DNA of 64,000 nt from Sclerodactyla briareus (lineage: Eukaryota; Echinodermata; Holothuroidea; Dendrochirotida; Sclerodactylidae), in NCBI GenBank assembly GCA_026419785.1, contig JAODTK010000776.1, positions 1-64,000 on the forward strand, given 5' to 3'. Positions 33,714 to 43,765 of the stretch are shown here, piece after piece. The notes under the pieces were generated by a model. The model was not told where the DNA came from. It saw nothing but the letters and a program-made list of their open reading frames with translations, and did no database searches. Every line of letters starts with the position of its first letter. Within the stretch, counting starts at the first letter, position 1. The position numbers were made by a program, and so were the translations under genes.

Positions 33714-34263
33714 TACGTCAGTGATTCAGTGGTTTGCGCGTTTACCTTTTTCATTGCCTTTCGAGTGCGCATATTCGTACGTCGCTATTGTTTGTTTGTT
33801 TGTTGTCTGTTGCGCGTCCGCTGTTTTATCTCCTTCATTAGCAACGGAGTGAGTACGCGGGTGCATGCAACACTCACTTTTCCGGACGCAACTTTTACTG
33901 GATCGCTGACACGCGCTTACGGGACGAGGAGTGTGACTTTTGTATTTTTGCGTGAGTTAGAATGTTGAGATTCGATTTGATTGCTGAACTGTCCGCACGC
34001 CGCTGGAGGAGTGTTTGACGGATGACTTGAGTGTGAAGAGTGTGAAGTTACGTTCAGATTTATATTATTTATACAGCTAAGTAAAAGTTTCATTTATGTA
34101 ATATTTACCTATCTTCAGATTGAGCTAACAGTGCTATTTCTTATTGAATTATTCTCTCTTTTGTTTTATTCTGTCTCCTGTTATTCTCGCTATCGGATCG
34201 TCATATCCGGTAGTGGGCGGCCAGCCATTCATTTGATTAGGATAGGAACCCGCAACTTTACAG
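33714..34263. other. CpG-containing segment between direct repeats
   Basis: From about 33735 to 34000 the sequence is richer in CG than its surroundings (TTGCGCG, GTGCGCATATTCGTACGTCGC, GACACGCGCTTACGGGACG). It could be a promoter-like or 5'-exon segment. The 88-codon frame here has no motif. Confidence 0.3.
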
Positions 34264-34411
34264 TAAGGATATTGATATGTTCGCAATGTCCATGTTCTGT
34301 TAATGAATGGCAGTGAATTAGAATAGGGAAAATCCCAATTTCTGGGGATTTGTATAAGGCCCACAGTCAAGTTACTCTGATTTTAGTCCATTTCACTCAT
34401 TCGTTTTTGTT
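34264..34411 (+). repeat. direct repeat, right copy (about 148 bp)
   Basis: See 33569-33713. Differences are a few substitutions and single-base indels. Confidence 0.75.
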
Positions 34412-34955
34412 AGTGTCTTTCCATTGTGAATTTACCGGATTGATTGTGCAATAAGGAAGACATCAAATTCCACAAAGTTGTTGCAATAGAGGGAAAGCTC
34501 TATCACCATACAGTTCAGTCCTAACCTTTGGTAGCAGTGAGAAGATGTTGTGATCCCAGAGATTCAGAAGGAGGGGAGGATAAGGAACAAATAATTGAGA
34601 CAAGAGTCGCCGTAAGTATTTAGAGTGCATGATCTATCATTTGTGCCAGAGTAATGATCGCTGATGAGCAGTTTATTTATCTGTGTGATACCTGAGCTTT
34701 TGTACTACAGAATGCTACCGACTGGATGGTTACACCAGTGACATTAAAAATGAAACAATGTATTGAAATTGAAATTGGAAATAGAACTTTTTTATTTAGG
34801 TCAATTAACACTCAAGGATAAATAAACAGCACTAGGTCATATTGGTGAAATGATTTCCGGAAGTATTTGCAGTAATATTTCCGGTACCAACCACCTACAA
34901 AGGAAACCTGCTGATTGCAAAATCAATTAATGATGTTTTTGTAATTGGCGGGGTA
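34412..34955. other. unassigned non-coding stretch
   Basis: Nothing recognised. Confidence 0.4.
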
Positions 34956-34963
34956 CAAAACCT
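34956..34963 (+). repeat. 8-bp target-site duplication, left (CAAAACCT)
   Basis: Exactly repeated at 36046-36053, directly outside the inverted ends. Confidence 0.85.
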
Positions 34964-36045
34964 GGGGACCGCCCGATGTTCATAAGGCCTTTTATTCATA
35001 AGGCCTTTTGTTCATGAGGCCCGTTATTAATAACATGCAAATTTTCGGAAAAAGGTCCGTTACTCATAATGACCAAAAAGGTCTGATATTCATAATAAAA
35101 AAAGGGGGCTAATTACGAATTCATAAGGGATCGGCGGAATATTCATAAGGCCAAAAAGGCCCGTTTTTCATAATTATCAAAAGGGTCTGTTAATTATTCA
35201 TAAGAGAGCACAAAGGTCCGATATTCATAATAGTAAAAAAGGTCTGATATTCATAATGGCGAAAAGGGTCTGTAATCCATAAAAGTGAAAAGAGCCCGTT
35301 ATTCATAATAGCAAAAGAGGTCCGCTATTCATAATCGCAAAAAAGGTCCGTTATTCATAATAGCAAAAGAGGTCCGCTATTCATAATCGCAAAAAAGGTC
35401 CGTTATTCATAATCTCAAAAAAGGTCCGTTATTCATCATGTGTTTCTTTTCAATGATATACTTGCCAAGCAGATGATTCTACCTATATGCGAGGTCCGGC
35501 AAGAATGCGAACCCTGAAACTGCACCTTTTTGTCAGCTGCGATCCCTGGTAGATAGATCCACGACCGGTGTTCGTTTTCCTATTATGAATAACGGACCCT
35601 TTTTCCTATTATGAATATCGACCCCTTTTTGTTTTCCCTATTATGAAAAACGGACCTTTTTTCCTATTATGAATAACGGACCCTTTTTCCTATTATGAAT
35701 AACGGACCTTTTTCACTATTATGAATAACGGACCCTTTTTCCTATGAATAACGGACCCTTTTTCCTATTATGAATAACGGACCTTTTTCCTATTATGAAT
35801 AACGGACCTTTTTCACTATTATGAATAACGGACCTTTTTCACTATTATGAATAACGGACCTTCTGTTGTGATAGAATATCGGCGACCTTATGGATAAAGA
35901 ACCTTTTCGGCATTATGAATAACCTGCCTCTGAACAAAAGGCCTTATGAACAAAAGGCCTTATGAATAAAAGGCCTTATGAATAAAAGGCCTTACGACAA
36001 ATGCACCTTATGAATAAAAACCCTTATGAACATCAGGCTGTCACC
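34964..36045. mobile_element. fold-back element, 1,082 bp, with minisatellite arms
   Basis: The left tip GGGGACCGCCCGATGTTCAT and the reversed right tip GGTGACAGCCTGATGTTCAT align without gaps with three mismatches, and agreement continues (AAGG). From both tips inward come TTCATAAGGCC units, then about 15 units per arm of a 26-bp repeat (GGTCCGTTATTCATAATAGC plus an A run), forward on the left and reversed on the right. Arms cover about 34964-35436 and 35579-36045, around a 140-bp non-repeat spacer. An exact 8-bp duplication flanks it. There is no coding frame. Sea-urchin TU and Drosophila FB elements have this general plan (long inverted repeats with tandem subrepeats); TU elements, as I recall, also make 8-bp duplications. 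The transposase source is unknown. Confidence 0.85.
35437..35578 (-). mobile_element. SINE-A tail fragment in fold-back spacer
   Basis: On the plus strand CTACCTATATGCGAGGTCCG, CAAGAATGCGAACCCTG, CTGCACCTTTTTGTCAGCTG and ATCCCTGG follow the order seen in the reversed 3' region of SINE-A (36690-36780 as written, and 58081-58190 reversed: CTGCACCTAATTGTCAGCTG, then AATCCCTCACC). About 100 bp are shared. The tRNA-like head is absent. Confidence 0.65.
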
Positions 36046-36053
36046 CAAAACCT
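36046..36053 (+). repeat. 8-bp target-site duplication, right (CAAAACCT)
   Basis: Exact copy of 34956-34963. Confidence 0.85.
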
Positions 36054-36684
36054 TTGTTGCATTCAAGTAAACATCATTTATTCCTGTCCCTCTTCTCAAC
36101 ATTCACTTGACGATCGAGGTTTCTCTCCAATTTGCAATTGAATGTAGTGGGTGAATGAGACCATTATTAATAGTGACTGACAGTGCTTTTAATAGCATTG
36201 TTCAGTAGAAGGTAGTATTAGTCATCCATGTGTAAATGTCATGCATTCAAGACTGCAACCATTGCATCATCGAATTTGTGTCACTTAACCTGAATCAGAT
36301 GTCAATTTCAGTGGAGAATGGGCTGTATTCTAGTCCATAACTGATGATATATTTTGAAGGCATTGATAAAATAATGTGAGTGGGCATGCTTTTACAATTT
36401 TGACCATGAACTTCTGGTCCTCAGAGGGAGAAAGGGATGTCTTCTGGTCCATGATGACGATATAGTTTAAAGGCAGTTTCCTGTTATATGTCGCCCTTTT
36501 GAAGTGTACAAGTGATGCTTTCAGGGTCATCTGTCCTAGTCAGAGCACATGGTCTGGTCTGAGAGGTTCTCTCTGAGAACATGCTTAGCGATAGGCTTGA
36601 AAAAGTCACTCTCAATCTAGTTGCCACTTCAGACAATAATTTTTTTCCTTCCATTTTTTATTTTTATTGAACACTTGCTGGACA
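36054..36684. other. unassigned non-coding stretch
   Basis: Nothing recognised. Confidence 0.4.
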
Positions 36685-37002
36685 AAGGACCCTACCTATA
36701 CAAGGTCCGGCACGGGTGCAGACCTGGATACCACACCAATTGACAGCTGTGAAACCTTCACCAGGACAGGAATGACGCAACTCCTCTCTGCAGTACTTGA
36801 TGTGAAGGAGGGGGGGGTACTGCGCGCCGACCGCAACCTTTTTGAATTGCCTGCCCCACATTGTTTCCCTGTTCTTGTCTCTCATGCTGAGCGCCATGTA
36901 AGTGAGAAGGCAACAGGTACTATTTTTAAAGTCTTTGGTATGACTCGACTGGGATGTGACTCTCGGGTGGAAGGTTGACGCTCTACCAATTGTGCCAACC
37001 AC
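36685..37002 (-). mobile_element. SINE-A, tRNA-derived, copy on minus strand
   Basis: On the minus strand it starts GTGGTTGGCACAATTGGTAG (box A, TGGCACAATTGG, at 36986-36997). A degenerate box B region follows (CACATCCCAGTCGAGTCATA), then a body sharing landmarks with the plus-strand copies: AGAACAGGGAAAC, GGGGCAGGCAATT, CCCCCCTCCTTCACAT, TTTCACAGCTG and TCCAGGTCTGCACCCGTGC. An A-rich tail lies beyond 36685. It is transcribed, if at all, by RNA polymerase III and is non-coding. It directly abuts the array-D element. Frames of 103 and 112 codons here are shadows. Confidence 0.75.
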
Positions 37003-37028
37003 TTGTGGTGCCAGGGACTATACTGGGT

Positions 37029-38165
37029 CATCTTAGCTCACCCCAGCATGTGCTGGGTGAGCTATTGTGATCCTGCATGTCTATCTATCCATTTATCTGT
37101 CAACAATAGATTCAAATTGCTACTCCTCCTACAGTGTTTGATGGATCATGGTGAACTTGGTCACAATGATTACTGGGTGAAGGGGCATCTGGGGTGTTCA
37201 GGAATTTTGGGCCAAGGCCCATTGTGGGCCCATCATGTGAAATCACGCAAAATGCTTCTTCTACAAATTTTGATGCACAGTGCTGGTGTTCGGTCATAAT
37301 GATTGTCTAATAGCCGTACCTTTGGGGTGTTGAGGAAATTTTGGTCCAAGGTCCCACTTGGGCCCTAAGGCCCATCATGTGAAATCACGCAAAATGCTTC
37401 TCCTACCAATTTTGATGCACAGTGCTGATGTTCGGTCATAATGATGATCTGATAGCTGTACCTTCGGGGTGTTCAGGAAATTTTGGTCCAAGGTTCCACT
37501 TGGGCCCTAAGGCCCATCATGTGAAATCACGCAAAATGCTTCTACAAATTTTGATGCACAGTGCTGATGTTCGGTCATAATGATGATCTGATAGCTGCAC
37601 CTTCGGGGTGTTCAGGAAATTTTGGTCCAAGGTTCCACTTGGGCCCTAAGGCCCATCATGTGAAATCACGCAAAATGCTTCTACAAATTTTGATGCACAG
37701 TGCTGATGTTCGGTCATAATGATGATCTGATAGCTGCACCTTCGGGGTGTTCAGGAAATTTTGGTCCAAGGTCCCACTTGGGCCCTAAGGCCCATCATGT
37801 GAAATCACGCAAAATGCTTCTACAAATTTTGATGCACAGTGCTGATGTTCGGTCATAATGATTGTCTAATAGCCGTACCTTTGGGGTGTTGAGGAAATTT
37901 TGGTCCAAGGTTCCACTTGGGCCCTATGGCCCCTTTATGAAATTACACACAATGGTGTTTGAAATGGCCTCTCCTCTTACAAGCTTCAGTTGATTTTCTT
38001 CAAACCTGGGAGCAGTGGTCCTTGTGTAATGGGCTATTTGGGGGGTTTGTTTTTAATTTTTGGCTAGTGTGGGACCCTATGGTCCATTATATAAAATCAT
38101 GCAAAAATGTATCTTTTCTGCAGAGTTGGTTGCATAGTGTTTATATGGGGTACCGTGGATAGTTC
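37029..38165 (+). repeat. array family D element with terminal hairpin, 141-bp units
   Basis: It opens with a hairpin: AGCTCACCCCAGCA (37035-37048), a TG loop, and TGCTGGGTGAGCT (37051-37063), a 13-bp stem with one bulged C. A leader follows (ATTGTGATCC...CTCCTCCTACAG), then five to six tandem units. Anchor GTGAAATCACGCAAAATGCT lies at 37237, 37379, 37521, 37660 and 37799, so units are 139-142 bp and very similar. The last unit decays at about 37940-38160. Elements with short fixed ends around about 150-bp tandem cores are known in bivalves (pearl-type, Helitron-related); placing this one there is an inference. Confidence 0.75.
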
Positions 38166-38334
38166 ACTTTTGGAATACCCACTACATCCTCTTGCTCATT
38201 TGTTATAACATATACATGTATCATCCATCATTCATCGCATTTATTCCTGATAGAAAATGCCAGTAGGCATACTGATATATAAGTACAGGGTGAGCTACTG
38301 TGCCATTGGCACTCTTATTTACTCCAAACACACA
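38166..38334. other. unassigned non-coding stretch
   Basis: Nothing recognised. Confidence 0.35.
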
Positions 38335-38480
38335 TTCGCTCTTTCGTCTCGACTTCCCTACGTTATCGTTTACGATTTCTGGACCCAATACCTGAATTAT
38401 AATTATATACGGATTATTACGTGGAATATTTACTTCGCAAAGAATTTTCTGAAGGATATCAATAAGTACCTCTCTTTCTA
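38335..38480 (-). repeat. dispersed repeat A, copy 4, uninterrupted
   Basis: Plus-strand blocks: TCGTCTCGACTTCCCTACG, GATTTCTGGACCCAATACC, GGATTATTACGTGGAA, TTACTTCGCAAAGAATTTTC, GAAGGATATCAATAAGTAC. Reversed, the outer blocks match 11556-11626 and 12391-12455. Here they are joined by about 15 bp, whereas in copy 2 they are 0.76 kb apart. This is the empty-site version. Confidence 0.7.
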
Positions 38481-38524
38481 AGCTAAAAATTTATTGCCAG
38501 TATCGCCATTAGCGCTAGCCTCAC

Positions 38525-38585
38525 TTGAGTGTGTTAGCATAGTGGTCGTCCTAGCTTAGGCGTTCAGATCCGCCTCGGGCCGTCG
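38525..38585 (+). mobile_element. degenerate tRNA-like SINE head
   Basis: TGTTAGCATAGTGGTC resembles box A, and GCGTTCAGATCCGCCTCGGG resembles box B with its flank. Spacing is shorter than in a real tRNA and no cloverleaf closes. Possibly the remains of a third SINE type. Confidence 0.35.
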
Positions 38586-38682
38586 GAAACGAGCGGGGAC
38601 ATATCTTCTACTCCAACCATTTCCCACTTTCGATAACTCATTTCACTTATTCTGTCATACTTTGTATTCAAATCATATATAG

Positions 38683-39372
38683 ACATAAAAATGTTTCATA
38701 ATGACACAGGATTTCAGCTGTCTTTACCCTTATGATGTGGGGGGGGATGACCTCTAAACACAATTGCTGCATATCTGGCAACAAGGCCTTCAAACTTCAG
38801 TGATAGTCAGAATATTGTTTTATTTTGCCAGTTATTAGTTTGGTAATGGGAGGGAGGGAAGGGGGGGGGGGGGGGGGGGTTGAACTCCCAGAACCTCCCC
38901 ATGCATACATTGCTGGTGACTTTTATGTCCTTCTCAACGCTAACTCATACCAACTGTCTGCTCATCTTGTGCACATGATGATTGGGGAGGGTGCCATGGT
39001 GGTCTAAGGGGTAAGTATTCGTAGTTCACAGATTCACAAACCTGTACTGTTTTGTATAGATGCAGCATATATGGATATAAAATGTTTCATAGTGACACAG
39101 GATTTCAGCTGTCTCACCCTCATGTGGGTGGGGGGTTTGGCCCTCGAACATCAAATTGCTACGGTATCTGGGCAAAACAGCTTTCAAATGTTCATTGAAC
39201 AGTAAAAATATTGCTATATTGTGCCAGTTATTAGTTTGTTTACAGTAGTGGAAGGGAGGAGAGGGGGGGGGGTTGAACTCCCAGAACCCTCTTCGTGCAT
39301 ACGTTCAGTACTGGTGACTTTCATGTTCTCTAACGCTAACTCATACCAACCGTCTGCTCGTCTTTGTTCACA
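38683..39372 (+). repeat. tandem duplication, period about 391 bp
   Basis: 38683-38985 and 39069-39372 share ATGTTTCATA.TGACACAGG, ATTTCAGCTGTCT, TTGCCAGTTATTAGTTTG-like, a long G run, TTGAACTCCCAGAACC and CTAACTCATACCAAC. ATGTTTCATA is at 38691 and 39082. The first copy has about 20 G in a row, the second about 10. The frames across both copies are parallel (60 and 78 codons) but low in complexity; I do not call genes. Confidence 0.75.
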
Positions 39373-40609
39373 TACGGAAAATTCAGATCACACTCTCTCA
39401 CATGGCCTCCACATCTTCGTCATTATCTCCATCTGTTACTTGAGCCCCGGGGCATAACAATTTCTCCTCGTAGACTCACAAACGGAACAGGTGAGAAATA
39501 GCTCTCAAAAGTCAATAAAGATAACATCACAGTTAATGATGGTGAACATGCTGAAGTTTGATAGGTTTCGATATTAAGGCTTGTGGCTATACTGTGTTGA
39601 GCTGCTTTGATTTTGTGTGTATATAGACTCTACAATTCATTGCGCAGATAGCACTTTTTTGGGGGTATCATTATCCTATGTTGCTAACGATTGTTCAGTT
39701 GTGGAGGACAGCTGGTAATTTTCCATCACTTGTTTTGCTACCCTTTTCGCGACCTTTTTGCGAGGTAGCCTAAGCTGTTATCCTTCCATGGTGATGCACT
39801 TAGCCTTTGTGGACTGTTGAGGTGAGGGAATGTGACACCTGCATGTACCATGTGAGCTGAACAAGCTAAACACAAATATCTAGTAGTAAAATGCTGATAA
39901 AGTTTGTAGTTTAAAATCACAGCGTGTTGGAAAGAGGCATTACTTTTACAAGGCATTGTTGGAGCTGTATATACTGCATAGAATGTTATGTTAATCTAGG
40001 CTACCATATCACAAAATCAAAATTTTAAGGGTATTAAATTCTAAAATGGCACGAGCCAATCAGGAAATGGGGGAGGAAAATACATTCGTTTTAATTTTCA
40101 GAGAGGCACTGTTGTCACAATTTTGTATTCCTGAAACAGCACTTGGGGAAAACAGTGCTTTTAATTCCCTGTCCACTTTAGTTATTTTAAAACTAGACAT
40201 GCCTGGTGGTAAAATTCCAAAATGTTTATCCCCACACATGTATATCACAATAGAAGGTGATGATGGATATCAGGGATTTGTATATAACGGAACGGCCATC
40301 ATGCCAAAGGGAAGGGGGAGATTTTTTATTAAAAAGTAACCAACTCGATCTCCAAGTTTTGTTGAAATGCCAGAAAGTTTGAAAAAAATCAAACAAGTTT
40401 GCAAACTTGCCTTAGTTAATTTGAATCATTGCAAGCGTTTGAGGACTAACTGAAGTCCAACACCACGAGAGTCGTGTTAATATGACAAAAGGAAGAAAAG
40501 TGTACCTATTTCACAAATTTGACCTCTGGTGACCTTTATATCATTGCCATGTTTTTTTGGAACCATGTAAACTTCTCACCCACCAAGTTTGGGTAAATCG
40601 AACAAATTC
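39373..40609. other. unassigned non-coding stretch
   Basis: A 97-codon frame (40046-40339) is moderately protein-like (LVILKLDMPGGKIPKCLSPH) but matches no family I know and has no splice context. It remains an open question. Confidence 0.35.
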
Positions 40610-40752
40610 CCAAAGGTTCAGCTCAATCGGATTTCAGGTACAGACCTATTGCGCGCTGACACCAAAATCTTCTTCGAACAACTTCTCAAGGTTACAGATC
40701 AATCGGATTCAAGCGATACAGACTATTGCGCTGGGACACCAAAATCTTCCTT
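40610..40752 (+). repeat. two tandem units of about 77 bp
   Basis: AAGGTTCAGCTCAATCGGAT...CAGACCTATTGCGC..ACACCAAAATCTTC is followed by a second copy starting near 40689 (AAGGTTACAGATCAATCGGA...GACTATTGCGCTGGGACACC). A 93-codon frame spans both. Confidence 0.6.
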
Positions 40753-42244
40753 AAGTGATGCGTCAGAAGGTGACGCGGTTGACGACAGGACGTGGAAATG
40801 GATGCGGGCGGAGGATGCGGGGAGAGCGGTTATGAATGCAAAAACCATAATATCCCTGAAGTGGGGATAGAGTATACTATTGGGGTTGAGGAAAACTGCG
40901 GCTTGAATACAGCAGAGGTGATATCGGGGAGAATGGAAACTGTATACATAGGTCTAAACCCCATTCAATGTTATTGTCCTTCAAAGTTTGATTTCGATTA
41001 TGCAGAGAAATTGGGAGAATTCCGAATGTGCAATAATGATGACGTCCACATGGACAATACAGGAATATGTTAATTAAAGATTCATGTTTCATTTTGTTGA
41101 ATAAGAAAAACATTTAGTTGGACGTTCGGGGTCTGTCTTCAGTCACTAAAGGGACTTCACCACCAACAACCAACTACAGCAATCCCTCTCTCATAGATAT
41201 ACTTATTTTCGCAGACGAAAAGGATGTGGGAAGTACAATAGAAAACAAGGAAATGTTTGCAGGGTTGTGCAAGTTGACATCATTTATTATTGCTGATGGG
41301 ATGCTTTTCGATCTGTTGCAATAAACATGCACAAACTTCAAAGGCTGTAACTGCGGTAACGGAAGTTCATACAAAATTCTGGTTTGGACTGACACTGTTC
41401 AGTTTTTCTCCAGCCATTATATTAGCCTGTTTACAATTATCCTGCAGTTGTCATTTAAACAATAGATTCACATTCAGTTTCACTCCGACCAAACTTCATG
41501 CAACCCATCAACTAGGTGACCTAATGCAAACAATGGCGTGGTGATTTGCACAAGAAAGGACACTTACCTTCAAAAGGCAATGCTGAAACGACTGAAACAC
41601 GACACGCACGGTGTTTCTGCACCTGTTCGAGTCCACTCTTATTGGGTTGTGATGTTTGCAGGATTTTAAATTTGATCAGGGATCCATGTAGTTGACATAA
41701 GAATGGCGAGTGGGTTCTAGTGACGTTTTGCGAGGTAATACTTTCAGTATCCACACCCTTTCAGGTGGCTATAGTTGCATTTGCAGTGGTTTCGACCTGT
41801 GAGCTGTCCTCCAGGTTCCTAGGGGAATGGTTGGATGTTGCTGGAGTTCATGACATCCTCAGTCCGGGCGCCGGTGGGCGTTGGTTAGGTTAAAACCCTG
41901 CCTCGATGTCAAACTGAGCACTGTCGATAAGTGATAGGCGAGTTGCTGCCGTGGTAATTCATGACTAACACGGCCATGATGCCTTGAGGCGCCTTTCTTG
42001 GCTTCCTGGACCCGTAGATTCAAATCAGCCGTAGTATGGAGTAATTCTATCGGACTTGACAACACACATTATCACGTAATGTATCACACTGTTCCAAAAA
42101 TGTCATGTTTAATCGCTCGCTCCAGTGAGCACACGCCATTCAAACTGGAATTGAGATTGAGACCTGCAACCCAGCCATTGATATTGGTTGAATGAAACTG
42201 TATCAAAAACGATATATGTAACTCTGAAAGTCAAGCCAAAATTA
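40753..42244. other. unassigned non-coding stretch
   Basis: CATTATATTAGCCTG near 41417 resembles TATTATATTAGCCTTG at the end of the 15.4-16.3 kb array, so a short end fragment may lie there. Nothing else recognised. Confidence 0.35.
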
Positions 42245-42327
42245 GTTCATGATATGATGTGGGACGTGGGGGTAGGGGGGAACCCCCCCATGACCTAGTG
42301 ACCATCTAAATTTCGACAAGAAAACTG
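42245..42327 (+). mobile_element. G-run MITE, left half, split by array C
   Basis: ATGTGGGACGTGGGGGTAGG, then GGGGGGAACCCCCCCATGACC, matches the left half of 31024-31309. The right half resumes at about 43565. Confidence 0.65.
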
Positions 42328-43564
42328 ATGTTGATTCCTTGCAAAGTCGAAGGAAATATATGCAGTCATGCTCAGTGGTGTGTATGTGTGATGTATTGGG
42401 TGTATTGTAGTATGTATGTGTGTGTGTGTGTGTGTGTATGTGTGTGACGCCTGGCTTGTGAACACATAACTTGACCCCACCTGGATGGTGAAGCTCATAC
42501 TTGGTCGTGTGTTCCCCATGGTGAGTACATGAACCCTATTGTTTTGGGGTCAGGTCAGAGGTCGCATCGAGGTCACCAGAGGTCAAGTCTGAAAACCTTG
42601 TGACACGATAATTCCAGAACTGGTGGTTGATCAGGTTCAAATTTGTGTTAGCGTTCTAGGGGGAGTACAGACCTAGTGGTTTTGGTCAGCCGGGCGTTAA
42701 TTTTGTCAAAATAAAAAGTTTGTGTGAAAATTGATTAATTTGGCCAATTTTGGCGTGACACGATAAACTAGAACCAACCTGGATGGAGGGGATGATGAAG
42801 CTTCATACTGGATGGGTCCCAGAGAGTACATGAACCTTGTTTTGGGGTCAGGTCAGAGGGGTCATCTGAGGTCACCAGAGGTCAAGTCTGAAAAACATTA
42901 GAACTCGATAAGCCCGAATGGGTTGGTTTGATCAGCTTCAAATTTGGGTTGTCGCTTTCTTATGGGGGTAGTACAGGAACCTATTGTTTTTAGTGCAGGT
43001 GGGGTGGAGAATTTTGGTCGCGAAAATAGAAAATTTGTGAAAGTCAATAATTTGGTCAATTTTAGCTCGTGAATACGATAACGCGACCCACCTAATTGGA
43101 TGAAGCTCATACTTGGTTTTGTATACCCATGATGAGGGACATGAACCCTATTGTTTTGGTGGTCAGGTCAGAGGCATCTGAGTGTCACCAGAGGTTAAAA
43201 GTATGATTTACTTGTGAACACGGATAGTCAGAATGGTTTGTCTGTCGGTGGAATATATGGTGTGTAGCTTTCTTATGAGGAGTACAGAACCCTATTCTTT
43301 TTGGTATAGGCGGGGGATTTGTTGAAAACTGGAAAAATTGAAAAGGCAATATGATTCGCAATTACGGCTTGTGAAATGATAACTGCGACCAACCTGAATA
43401 GATGATGCTCTCACTTGGTAGGTGTGTTCCCGATGAGTTAATGATTTCTATTGTTTTGAGGGCACCATAGGCAAAGTCGGAATCCGGGGAAATTAGTGGT
43501 ATCTTGGTCCTTCCTATAGGTGTCGGAAGAGTCACGTCAAGGAACACCTATAGCATTTTGGCGT
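42328..43564 (+). repeat. array family C element inserted in a MITE, four units
   Basis: The left end TTGATTCCTTG with a decayed hairpin is followed by a leader with (TG)n (42416-42444). Four tandem units follow, anchored on GTGAACACATAAC-like blocks at 42458, 42755, 43069 and 43371 (spacings 297, 314, 302). Each unit holds GTTCCCCATG.TGAGTACATG, TATTGTTTTGGGGTCAGGTC, CACCAGAGGTCAA and TAGCTTTCTTATG.GG. The right end AAGAGTCACGTCAAGGAAC...GCATTTTGGCG matches 57064-57100. There is no coding frame. Confidence 0.75.
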
Positions 43565-43765
43565 TCGGTTTGGCTGTCATTGAGGTTTGCAGCTGTTTAT
43601 TTAGCAAATTATTGCAGTAGCAGTGTGTTCTATGGGGCCATAAAATTGGACTTATTTTGCCAATGGGGGAGGGTGAGGCCTTTTCATGAGGGTGCCACTT
43701 CCCTGGAATCAACCTCAACCCCCCCAGACAAATTATTGGATAACGTGGCCTGCATAAACATTAGG
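43565..43765 (+). mobile_element. G-run MITE, right half, split by array C
   Basis: GAGGTTTGCAGCTGTTTATT, ATTGCAGTAGCAGTGTG, TTGCCAATGGGGGAGGGTGA and CAACCCCCCCAGACAAATTA follow the order in 31024-31309 and 2360-2593. With 42245-42327 this accounts for one whole MITE. Confidence 0.7.

Noticed and set aside
33569-34411. Direct repeats as a miniature LTR element
   Set aside because: No primer-binding site, polypurine tract or target duplication was found; a local duplication explains it better.
34964-36045. CRISPR-like array (short regular repeats)
   Set aside because: The units are contiguous minisatellites without unique spacers, arranged as inverted arms with a transposon-type duplication.
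40589-41073. Two overlapping 93-codon frames
   Set aside because: The first spans a 77-bp tandem duplication; neither has a motif.
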